Under the pieces are notes generated by a model. It did not search any database. It had not been told where the DNA came from and saw only the letters and a list, made by a program, of their open reading frames with translations. Below, piece by piece: positions 54,384 through 64,000 of a DNA stretch of 64,000 nt. The position numbers were made by a program, and so were the translations under genes. Each line of letters begins with the position of its first letter. Position 1 is the first letter of the stretch. Origin of the DNA: Unio delphinus (lineage: Eukaryota; Mollusca; Bivalvia; Unionida; Unionidae); NCBI GenBank assembly GCA_029339505.1, contig JAQISU010000132.1:7365001-7429000 (forward strand), read 5' to 3'.

Positions 54384-56265
54384 GTCAATCTAGCTGACTG
54401 GTGGTTGTTGCACGTGATGGCATTGGAGTACTTGATACAGTGGTCTTGGGAACTGGAATCATATCATCTCTAAATGGAATTTAAGTCCTTAGAGACGCTA
54501 TTTTAAGTTTATAGAATTGCTTGAAGTGCTTCCACTATTCCTCAGAAGTGTACAAGAGATATTTCAAACACACCTGGATTTGTCCCCTTTTTAAAAACTG
54601 CATTTTCATACTACAAAGGATAACCGAACTAAATTAAAGCCAATTACCTTCTAATCATATGAAATGATAATACAGTCTTTTCTGCCTTTTGCTTCTGCTG
54701 TGACCCGCTGCTGTACTTGAATTATGTAACCCACACTTTTGTGCTGTTCATTTCATGAGTAGATTATCAAACGTCTTAGTTATTTAGACTTGTTATATAG
54801 TCTATCTCCGGAATCCGACCCAATAATATTAGTTTAGTCATATACAAAGAAAAGAGTATGGTAACATTTAAAACAACAGTAGTTTTAAGAAAGCAACATT
54901 TTGTCTAAATAAAATAGTTATGTCTTTAATTAATTCCTAAAGATATTTTTGCATTGTTACAAAATATGAAACTCGTGATGGTGTTGCATTTTACCATAAC
55001 CATTTACACAATCCTTCCTATGAATACAAATGGAAAACTGACAGCTTGGCCTGATGAAGACCTTACTTAATAAAGAACGGTTAAACGAGTAATAAATATT
55101 CTTCATGATTAAATATTTGTGTAACTTTATAAGGTAAGTATCGTGTGTATCGATTTTTCATCTTGCGTATTGATACTTGTATCGAAATAGCAAAAGTAGT
55201 GCTTCATCGATGTGTTGATGAATCGTTTCATCTTTTGCATTATCCATCTTTTTTATATCATATAGTTTTGTAAACTAATATAATTGAAGACCTCATTTAC
55301 ATTTGGAACACAATCTAGTATCATCAAGATCGTGGACATTATCTTACATAACGTTAGTGATGCTTTGGAACACTACTGAGTCTATAAGATTTTCATCATG
55401 AACAATATCCAGTACAAAGTGCTCTTTTGGTGTTTCATGTTGATCACTGGTATGAATCAAACCAGCAACATTTTCATCATGAGTTCAGGACTTCTTAGTC
55501 GTCACAGTTCTCTTAGGTGTAGCTCTCAATGTTTCCAGGTTATGACTAGTTATAACGGTACACATTATACAACCCATGGTGGTCGGAGCTTAAGATGTTG
55601 AGAACATGGCATTAATGGATTTGATCAAACAATTAAAATCTGCTACCAGATGTGACTGTCAGTAATATAAATAGCAACAAATTTTAAATGTCTTGTTCTC
55701 AATAATCTCTCAACACAAATTGACAAAATTGTACAGAAAGCATCCTGGCTTGATACTAATTGAGATTTTTGTACATAATGCAGATCCGATGTCAAATATG
55801 GCCAACTTTATTCAATCTGGAATAACCACGTCTTTCAATGAACTGCTCACTAGAATTGGATACAATTTTACAGAAAGCATATGTAATTTTCAGTTTTGAT
55901 TATGTCATCCTTATCGAATGCAAAGTTAAATACCGCTCATATTCGGGTACAAAGAGATTGAAAAACTTAAACTTGCTTCTTCAATAACAGTTGAGCAGAA
56001 TTTGTCCAAATTTAAAAGAAAGTGTCCTGCCATGAAATACTTTTAGAAGTTTTAAAATATTGTTTATCTTGGAACAGATTTTTCAAAATAAAAATTATAT
56101 ATTACTTAAAACATTGTTTTAAAAACATGCTGCAAATAGAGTACATAATTCAAATATACACACACAAACACCTTGTATTTCTAGTTTTGCTTCCAAATCT
56201 CCCTATTAATGTTCACTTCTCCCAGTAAAGTAAAACAGGATAGGTCACTTCTTCCTAAAACTTCA
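54384..56265. other. No recognisable gene
   Basis: AT-rich sequence; open frames at 55398-55601 and 55693-55899 lack recognisable domains. Confidence 0.5.
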
Positions 56266-56267
56266 AT

Positions 56268-56530
56268 GCTTGCTTGATCGATACTTCTTGACAAACACGA
56301 TTCAACAAAATTCAATGATAGCTGGACCCCTATTTATTGGCATGCACCATTCAACAAAATTCAATGCCAGCTTGACCCCTACACCTTAGCATGCAGCATT
56401 TAACTAAATTCAATGCTAGCTTGATCCCTACTTCATTACATGCACCATTCAACACAATTCAATGCTATCTTGATCCCTACTTCTTGACATGCACCATTTG
56501 ACGCAATTAAATGATAGCTTGACCCCTAAT
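56268..56530 (+). repeat. ~63-bp minisatellite, four to five units
   Basis: CAACAAAATTCAATG(C/A)TAGCTTGA(C/T)CCCTAC recurs with CATGCACCATT between. Confidence 0.9.
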
Positions 56531-56788
56531 TCTATACAACATATAGCATATAGATTATTGGATGTTTCCGGCTTCTCGGCCTTCCTTCATACAATATTTT
56601 AGCCCATCTAACAATGCTTCCATCATCAGTGACCAGGGGCCAACCTGTCATGCAGCTAATATAATAATTTTAAGAAATACTACATCAAGGAGGAAATCCT
56701 AACTTTGAAGAGAAAGATGGAAACAAATTTTTTTTATTTTCTCTAATCCTTGTTATGAAGTGCTTATGAAATGTATGTCGTTCTCTGC

Positions 56789-56841
56789 ATACATACATAC
56801 ATACATACATACATACATACATACATACATACATACATACA

Positions 56842-56870
<29 letters not shown>
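56789..56870. repeat. (CATA)n microsatellite
   Basis: About 20 CATA units. Confidence 0.95.
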
Positions 56871-56872
<2 letters not shown>

Positions 56873-56919
56873 GGACATAAAAAAGATGTGCAGAGCATTT
56901 AATGTTTTCATGTCAATCG

Positions 56920-57857
56920 ATTAGTTATATTTTGTGCAAATTGTACAATAGCAGAATTTCCTTGGAAACGTATCCTGCCTTTTTCAAAATTGTAAATGTT
57001 ATACCTATCTTTAAAGAACTGAAAAAGGACAGGCTAGATATGAATAACTATAGAGACATCTCAATAGTTACCGTATATAAAAAAGTATTTGAAAACATTG
57101 CTGAAAAGGCTAATTCTTTTCAGCGAAACAATCAGTTTCCCTCACCAATTGCAACAAGGATTTCGAAGCGATAGCACTGGCATCACTACAGCCTTTATTA
57201 TAAAAGAGGGAATAGCTTATTATTTAGAAAGTCATTCTAACGTTTATGCTGCATTCGTGGACAATGCGAAGGCCTTTAATACGGTGTGGCATGATGACCT
57301 CTTTTATGAACTATTCCATCTCGGAATTAAAGAAAAACTGTGGAGATTAATTGAAAATTCGTTTTGAGAAGTTAGGGATCATGTTCTATGGACAATTATA
57401 TTTCACAGAAGAAGCCTTGACTTCCTCATACACAAGAGCGAGAGCGAGAGCGTTGGTTTTGTTAAATATATACATGTATTTCGTGTTCTTTTGAAATACC
57501 AACTTGGCGGTTTTTTCGACCTATACGTGAACACCCCTTATATTATGTCCGAAACCATTCTGGAGGAGGAATATTGATATGACAGTTCACGTCTGTGAAG
57601 AATCATTGTGGAGATCTAAACTTGAAATGAGACCTCAACTGTTACATTATGCAAGTGTCCATACTAATCTTCAACCACTTTCAGTTTGGAAACTTGGTAA
57701 ATGTTATCCTACTAAAACTTGGACTTTCGCTAACATTGCTTATTTAACTATGAGTTCCGTTGCAACACAGAATGAATATAACTGTAAACTCTGCAAGAGA
57801 TTGACTATAGACAGTGCCAAGTATGTTACTTTACTGCCAAGCCATAAACGACGAGCA
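56920..57857 (+). mobile_element. Second LINE relic (reverse transcriptase and C-terminal tail)
   Basis: Frames near 56960-57370 read FFKIVNVIPIFKELKKD, NNYRDISIV, then QQGFRSDSTGITTA and YAAFVDNAKAFNTVWHDDLF, matching fingers and palm motifs of Jockey/CR1/I-group reverse transcriptases (the AFDtV motif with its catalytic Asp changed to Asn here). The piece at 57579-57857 has LEMRPQLLHYASVHT and CKLCKRLTIDSAKYV, similar to the Cys-containing C-terminal tail of these elements. The YADD region is missing, so an internal deletion is likely. Confidence 0.75.
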
Positions 57858-57865
57858 TAACACTC

Positions 57866-58067
57866 GCTGGCGTAGTGAGTCGGGGGGGGGGGCAGGTGGG
57901 GCATTCGCCCCGGGCTCCGTTGGCTAGTGAACGCCGAACTGGTGGCTAGGCGGCGCCAAATGGGCGCGTAAATAGAGAACAAGGTACATAACTGCGCAAC
58001 AGGGGCAGCCGGGGCGCAAATTTGGGTGTTTTGCCCTGGGCGCCAAATATGAAGGTTACGCCACTGC
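57866..58067. mobile_element. hAT-like MITE with 7-8-bp target duplication
   Basis: Ends GCTGGCGTAGTGAG and (reverse) GCAGTGGCGTAACC form short inverted repeats. The flanks TAACACTC (57858-57865) and TAACACTA (58068-58075) form an imperfect 8-bp duplication. The interior is unusually GC-rich (CGCCCCGGGCTCC, GGCGCCAAATGGGCGCG) compared with its surroundings. No coding capacity. Confidence 0.75.
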
Positions 58068-58314
58068 TAACACTATCTTTAAAAAAAAATAGATGCAATT
58101 GACATCATAGACTCAAGACAATGACACATTACTCAATATCCTTTAGGGCAAGAGAGTGGTCATCTTTGATTCTGTGGATGGATGATCAATCATGGCAGGC
58201 ATTCATGTGTGTGGTGGCTGATGGAATAGACACAATTTACAGAAAAGTAAATGAACTTGAAAACGATATCTGATAGTATGCAAGTTCAGTAAATTAAGGA
58301 AATAGACAAATCTC

Positions 58315-58426
58315 ATTTATATCTGATAAAAAGCTCATATGTGTTCTAAGTGAGAGAGAACATGATATTAATTATCATGTTCTCTCTCACTTAGAACACA
58401 TATGAGCTTTTTTATCAGATATAAAT
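58315..58426. other. Long near-perfect hairpin, 52-bp arms
   Basis: Left arm 58315-58366 and right arm 58374-58426 are reverse complements except for one extra T in the right arm, with a 7-base loop. A palindrome this perfect suggests recent origin or maintenance. Confidence 0.9.
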
Positions 58427-58429
58427 TTA

Positions 58430-58478
58430 CATTCGACTGAAACGATTTAACTTGATGTTAAATCGTTTCAGTCGAATG
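58430..58478. other. Second hairpin, 22-bp perfect arms
   Basis: CATTCGACTGAAACGATTTA(AC) pairs perfectly with (GT)TAAATCGTTTCAGTCGAATG around the 5-base loop TTGAT. It lies three bases after the preceding hairpin. Confidence 0.9.
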
Positions 58479-58479
58479 T

Positions 58480-60898
58480 TAACAATTCCAATTCCTTTTG
58501 TTCACCCTCTTAGTCTAGGTTGCGTATATAACTCGTTTGCAGTGAGATCTCTCACGCACTTGTTTTGATATTGCGTTCTATTTACTTGTGTTGCTATATA
58601 GTGTACTGTAAGTCCTTTAATGTGTTCCTAACTATTCTGTATTTACGAAAAATAAACTGAATTAAATCTCATCAGAAGAGGAAATAAAGAACATCAGTCA
58701 CGCATGCATACATGCATACATACATACATACAACACAATATCATCATTGGATACACTGGTATTGATAAATCTGGATACTAAAATTATCAAATCAAATGTA
58801 TCATCATTATCTATCGGGAAACCCAAGTTCTGCAAATAAAATGTTGGAAGTAGGCGAAAGAGCGAAAACATTGATTGGATTTAAAGTTATGAATATCTGA
58901 TGAACAAATGAACGAAACGAAAATGACATGTAAGGTTAAAAAGAGTTACTTCAGGGAATAGACTGATCCCGCATCTGCTGTGTAAACATTTTGGCAATAC
59001 ATATTCGAGAACTATGAAAAACAAAGGTTCTATAGTAAGTACTTAAGTGCATTCATTCCATATTTCCATTGAAAATAATAGTGACGAAATTGAATGGAAC
59101 TCTCTTACAAAATCGTATACAAACAGCCGCTTTAAAACAAAAGCACCAATGCTTTTTGACAAATGATCTTGACAGAAAAATTAATTTAGTATTACCATTA
59201 ATAATTACTGTATGTATATAAGAGTATCATTTGGGAGGGGGAGATTTTTTGGATTGTATTCGGTTGTTAGCATTTATGCAATTGTTCAATATTTTCTGCC
59301 TAATCCAGCATAAATAGGACATGTCACAATAATGTGATAAGGTTTTCTCTATCGTCGTTATATATCTCAACGAGAATACGAGTATGCCAGTCTACATTAA
59401 ATTGTTACAGAAGTCGAGGAGACGACACTTCATTGCATATCATTATGATGTCTCATGCGTTAAAAAGGAATAATTGATCATAGCCACTCTAACATTAAAA
59501 ACGATTAGCTTTGTTGAATTACCTATTACTATATTCCCAAGACTCCATTTAACATTAAAAACCATTTACAGAGATATGACAAAATGCGATGAGACCTACA
59601 TTATTTAGGGAATTAGATATTGTTACTGTTCTAATTAGCAACACAGATACATAAATGATCGAAATAACAACGCTGCTTTATAAATTTTTGTCATAAAAAT
59701 TAAACTTTATTTTCAGTCATTAACTTGATAATTTAGTGGTTTTTAAACAGCACGCAGGCATTGTTGAGTGATTAAATCCACAGGAGTACCATTAATAAAA
59801 TTATCGGACGCAGCTGTCGATATCTGAAAGTGGTTAACTTGAAAGAAAAGTATTAACTGGAGAAAAATATGTTTTATGCTTGGATCTTTGTAACATTGTT
59901 ATTTATTGTACTGGTTAATTAGATCTTGAAATCCAAGTAATGAACTAAATGACCGTATAAGGACTTCATGTATGCATGTTATTTAATTAGACTTATTTAT
60001 ATTAATGTCTCAATGGGCGCCGACAGAAGACTTTTAAGCTAATCAAAAACATAGAAAATTACAACTTGAGTGAATATTGGATTCTACATTTTATCAAATA
60101 TTGCAAAGAAAACTTTTATTTTACATACAGAATAAAACTCTATCATTTGTACCTAAATACTAAAGATTTAGAATGCACTTTTCTTAAATGTAAAACAGCA
60201 AAGTATTATAAACTGTGGGTCATATTTGGGTTTCCTCATTGTAGAATCGATATGCATTATTTTCTGATACATTTAATATTTTTAAAAAAATACACTTGCT
60301 GAATTTTTCTGAGAAACAAAATAGTCATAATGGAAGTATTAAAATGGTAGGGTGTGTATTCTTGATGTAATTGTAAATAAACATTAACGACTTATATGTA
60401 TGTATCATTTACTCATTTTATTTTTAGTCACTGAAAAGAATCAAAATTGTCATTAGAAGAACCAACAGTCTTCAACATACTGGACCAGTCTGACTGCATT
60501 GGTCATCCATTCTCCTCTTTTACCTACATCCGGCCAACTTGAACAATCATACGTTTTATCCATGCACACAAGTTTTAGTGAACAATACAACATGAAAGAA
60601 ATTTACTTTTAATAAAATATATTCACCAGTTCATATAGCTTTCTACAATGTCGCACTTTAAAAGCCCAACTGGGTCTACATTTGATTGAACACCAGCAAA
60701 TACAAGGACTGATACGAAAGAAAATATGCATTTGCGACAAGGTATAATTCCCATCAACCACTTTTTATGTATATTGTTTAATCATATCAATGTTCCTCCT
60801 CGACCAATCAAGGTTCATCAGTGTTTCGAACAAAGGTGCAAATACGGTGCCACCAAAATACTCACTTATGTAGATCGCTTTCTTTTATCTCTCAATCT
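58480..60898. other. No recognisable gene
   Basis: AT-rich sequence; short CATA tract near 58705. The open frame at 60066-60302 shows no domain. Confidence 0.5.
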
Positions 60899-60899
60899 T

Positions 60900-61122
<223 letters not shown>

Positions 61123-62855
61123 TAGCTAAATAAGATGACTGCCAATGAGGAAATTGCGTTGTAGAAATAGTGCATTTCGATGTCATATTTACATACTTGT
61201 TTTGCCTACATTTACTTAATTTTGTGATATCATAAATATATAAACTGAAACACCATGCATACCACTTGAAATTGTAACATAGCACTGTTATTATCCTTAG
61301 CAATCATCGTGCATCCTAGAATGTTACCGTTTGGTTTGATTGTGTTCGTATCAATTTTCAGGTGAGACTTTCCATGTTAGTTTTATATTTCTGACATTAC
61401 ATACACTATGTGGTATAAATAATTTAATCCGTGCTCTAACATTCTACCTGACAATATAATTTACTGATGTGATATTAAACAAACTAAACATAAATTCTGA
61501 ACGGTTGTACGATATTTGTTGTTGCTTGTTAATATCCCGTGAAAAACGGGTACAATTGTGCAAAGTTCCATAAAACAGATTTGAACGGAAAATGAATAAT
61601 GGCTCTCCGGATACTAGTAATAAAATATGTGCTCAATCAGGTGTTAATGAGTATATTATCACTATGCAATTAGATAATTACATATATTTATTTACTACAT
61701 ATTTACCATTTAAGCGTTTTAAGTACATAATTTTTAAGCCATCAAATTTGAATCTAATTTACATGTAATCAACATTTATTGACGTCGGAAGAATATGGTT
61801 TTAGTTGTGTAAATTGTTCGGAATCAATGTATTGATAATGAAAATATGATTTCAGTGCTGTTGAATAATATTTGGGTAGTCCTACATCAATATGTAAGTA
61901 ATACCCTGTTTCTGTTATCTACTCTATATTTTGATGGTCCTCTTGTAAAGTATTGTTCAGGCGAGAACGGTTATTAAATGCCTTGTTATGTTATAAGAGT
62001 GGGTTCAAGTTTTAGCACTATAGTTTCTGTACATTACTCTACCTAGTTTTACCATTGTTGATGGGATTATTTTTGCTGACATATGTTGCATTTGTTTTTA
62101 ACTATTTTACTTTATTAACTCTTGTTGTACGATATTTGTTGTTGCTTGATAATGTTATTTTGTACATTATGCTTCCTTTTTGGTCTGTTTTACTACAGGC
62201 TTGGTACCGTATTGCTGAAATGTGTTGCATTTTTGTTTCACTATTTAACTTTATTAGTTCTTGTCAAATCTTCTGTTTGTAGTTACCTTTTGTAATTGGT
62301 GGAGTTTGATCAGATAGTTGCATTTATGTTAATTACTCTAAGGTACATATAAACAAATATTAATGTTAATTTTGTTCGTTGTAACAACGTTGATCATAGT
62401 TCGCCTACTTTAAAAGTTTCTTGTTGGTAAGAGCAGGTTGTTTCTCTTGTCATTACAACTGCTTTAATTTTATTAGAGTATTTATTTTATGAAATCTGAA
62501 GTAAATTTAACAGTTTAGTATTTCTATTTTGTTTCCTTTCAAACGCTGTGCAATATTGTATAATTCTAGATATCGTTATACTTAGCTTAGTTGCCACGGA
62601 AAGCATGCAGTTTGTTCTTAGAATCGATTCGAAAAATGGCGGCACGGAGTCTTCATTAAAATCATAACATTCCATAAGTCAGGATTAATTTTATACGATC
62701 GCAGCCAATCATTAGACATAATATTGAACACATATTTCATGGCTTTAACTGAATAAATCAATCACAGAAAATGATATGTTCACATGTTATAATATCACAA
62801 TTATGAAACATCACAAACTATAGGTAAACTGTACCGACTATATGATGCCATGACA
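61123..62855. other. No recognisable gene
   Basis: AT-rich sequence, probably 3' of or intronic to the SAM-domain gene. ACGATATTTGTTGTTGCTTG occurs at about 61510 and 62129. Confidence 0.5.
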
Positions 62856-62857
62856 TT

Positions 62858-62977
62858 GTGTGCTTTACATTGTGACAGTATGTAAAGTATATTACATTGT
62901 GACAGTAGGTAAAGTATATTACATTGTGACAGTATGTAAAGTATATTACATTGTGACAGTATGTAAAGTATATTACG
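62858..62977. repeat. 27-bp minisatellite
   Basis: Four units of ACATTGTGACAGTATGTAAA plus GTATATT. Confidence 0.92.
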
Positions 62978-63059
62978 TTCCGTGCAATGTCTGACACTAT
63001 AGTTCCTGAAAAGCATTCATCATCTAGTTTTAACAACACTCGTTTGTAGTCAGACATGG

Positions 63060-63769
63060 TCACTTGGGTACATGACCCGTTCTCACAAACGTTCTCAATC
63101 GAATTGCCTCAATTCGTGTGAAACCAAAATCCCTTTGGAAGTCATCTTCTTTCAGCTGGCTTAAAATCATTCCATCAACAAGTGCTGCCTCAAATAAGGG
63201 CTTGTACTTTTTCAGTTTCAAACTTTTAAGTGCGGATGCTACTTCGTTTATCTTCATATCCTTGACGTGGTATTCGTGTTCTGTAATGTTCTGATCATTA
63301 GGTTGTTTAGCTGCTGTCGGCAATTCGCTTGACAATGGTTCATTCATTACAACGGGTTCCAACTTATCTTGGCCTTGACTTCCCTCTGGCCGTGGAGGTA
63401 GGGGCCTTTTAGTATAGTCGGCAAATTGTAAGGGCCTTACCACTGCCTGAGCTATTGACGTATTGCTATTGTCCGGCTTTTTATGTTTCTCTTCTCTTAG
63501 CGCATGTGCAGTCATTTGTGTCGTAATTGGTGGCTTTGTACTTCTGTCCACGGGTGGAGGAGGTTGAGAATTCGGATCCAGTTGTTCGTAGAGACCATCA
63601 TCCCCCACCTGACTAGTTTTTGTCGACAACTGTCGTTGAGGTACAGGAGGAGGTTCTTCCTCATACTCGGGAAGGACTTCCCTCAAAGTCACTAGTGGAG
63701 CATATACTGACATCGCCCCACCAGCTCCAGTCTCCATGCTCCTTTCAGCTATTGTGAATTCGGCGAACT
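63060..63769 (-). CDS. Last coding exon of a GAREM-like SAM-domain adaptor
   Basis: The acceptor-like GCCACTTTAG at about 63770 is followed by about 235 open residues ending at a stop near 63060. Proline-rich SH3-ligand-like stretches (PEYEEEPPPVPQRQ, QPPPPVDRSTKPP, KRPLPPRPEG) and Tyr motifs (LYEQL, HEYHV) precede a C-terminal SAM domain: VASALKSLKLKKYKPLFEAA, then DGMILSQLKEDDF and FGFTRIEAIRLR. A proline-rich region plus C-terminal SAM is the organisation of GAREM-type adaptors that link receptor tyrosine kinases to GRB2/MAPK signalling; their CABIT domain would lie on exons right of the window. A non-GAREM SAM adaptor is possible. Confidence 0.75.
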
Positions 63770-64000
63770 CTAAAGTGGCAACGAAAATATCAATTAGTTT
63801 CATTAAAATAAATTAATGTTTCTGAGAAATTAGTATTATTATTATGACGGTGCTAAACTACTACCATAACGACAAGTTTAGGATATTCGGCTCCTGACGG
63901 TCTGTGGGGACACTCATTTCTCTAATTTGAAACTATATTCAGGTGGCAATAATGGTTATATTGAATGATTTTCTACAGCGTAAAGGTTTTAAAATAATGC
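63770..64000 (-). other. Intron of the SAM-domain gene
   Basis: AT-rich sequence upstream of the acceptor on the minus strand; no exon seen before the window edge. Confidence 0.5.

Overview
The window is animal nuclear DNA: AT-rich, full of microsatellites and minisatellites, with long gene-poor stretches, spliced exons, tRNA-derived SINEs, LINE fragments, a Crypton-type recombinase relic and a hAT-like MITE. The SINE and simple-repeat style and the recurring GGGAGATAAC motif suggest a mollusc or other lophotrochozoan; this is inference, since no marker gene settles the taxon.

The main content is a family of integrated dsDNA virus-like elements of the Polinton/adintovirus type, in three copies. 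E2 (21497-36095, 14.6 kb) is complete end to end: 265-271 bp terminal inverted repeats, AG...CT termini, and a 5-bp target duplication TTGGC. Its left half carries a packaging ATPase (-), a zinc-ribbon ORF that runs by a -1 shift into a parvovirus-like phospholipase A2 domain (+), an integrase (+), and a large B-family polymerase / superfamily 1 helicase / HNH-type zinc domain gene (-). Its right half carries putative virion genes (+): small basic and Ala-rich proteins, an adenain-like protease, a fibre-like protein with about 15 heptads, a two-TM protein and a capsid candidate. E1 (1-2871) is the end of a second, opposite-facing copy, cut by the window edge. E3 (about 37409-39510) is a rearranged relic holding only ATPase and polymerase remnants. 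Most E2 genes are broken, so E2 is a dead provirus, yet both ATPases and the E1 integrase are open.

The most notable signal is that E1 and E2, although clearly diverged, share the same two A AAA AAC heptamers in the zero frame. One lies between zinc ribbon and phospholipase A2, the other between helicase and HNH domain. In each of the four instances the downstream domain is in the -1 frame with no usable ATG. This fits programmed -1 frameshifting; the competing explanation is homopolymer under-calling in the assembly. The termini are also unusual: the last 225-250 bp is bounded on both sides by inverted AGCAGCAG motifs, and in E1 it folds into a nested palindrome.

Elsewhere: a possible CABIT-like exon next to E1 (3115-3307, -), a CR1/L2-like LINE (10570-13980), a two-exon OTU-like pseudogene whose catalytic Cys position reads Ala (41545-43423), a Crypton/DUF3504 tyrosine recombinase pseudogene (51800-52906, -), a second LINE relic (56920-57860), a hAT-like MITE (57866-58067), paired long hairpins (58315-58478), and the last coding exon of a GAREM-like SAM-domain adaptor (63060-63769, -). 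The rest is repeats, SINEs and intergenic or intronic sequence.
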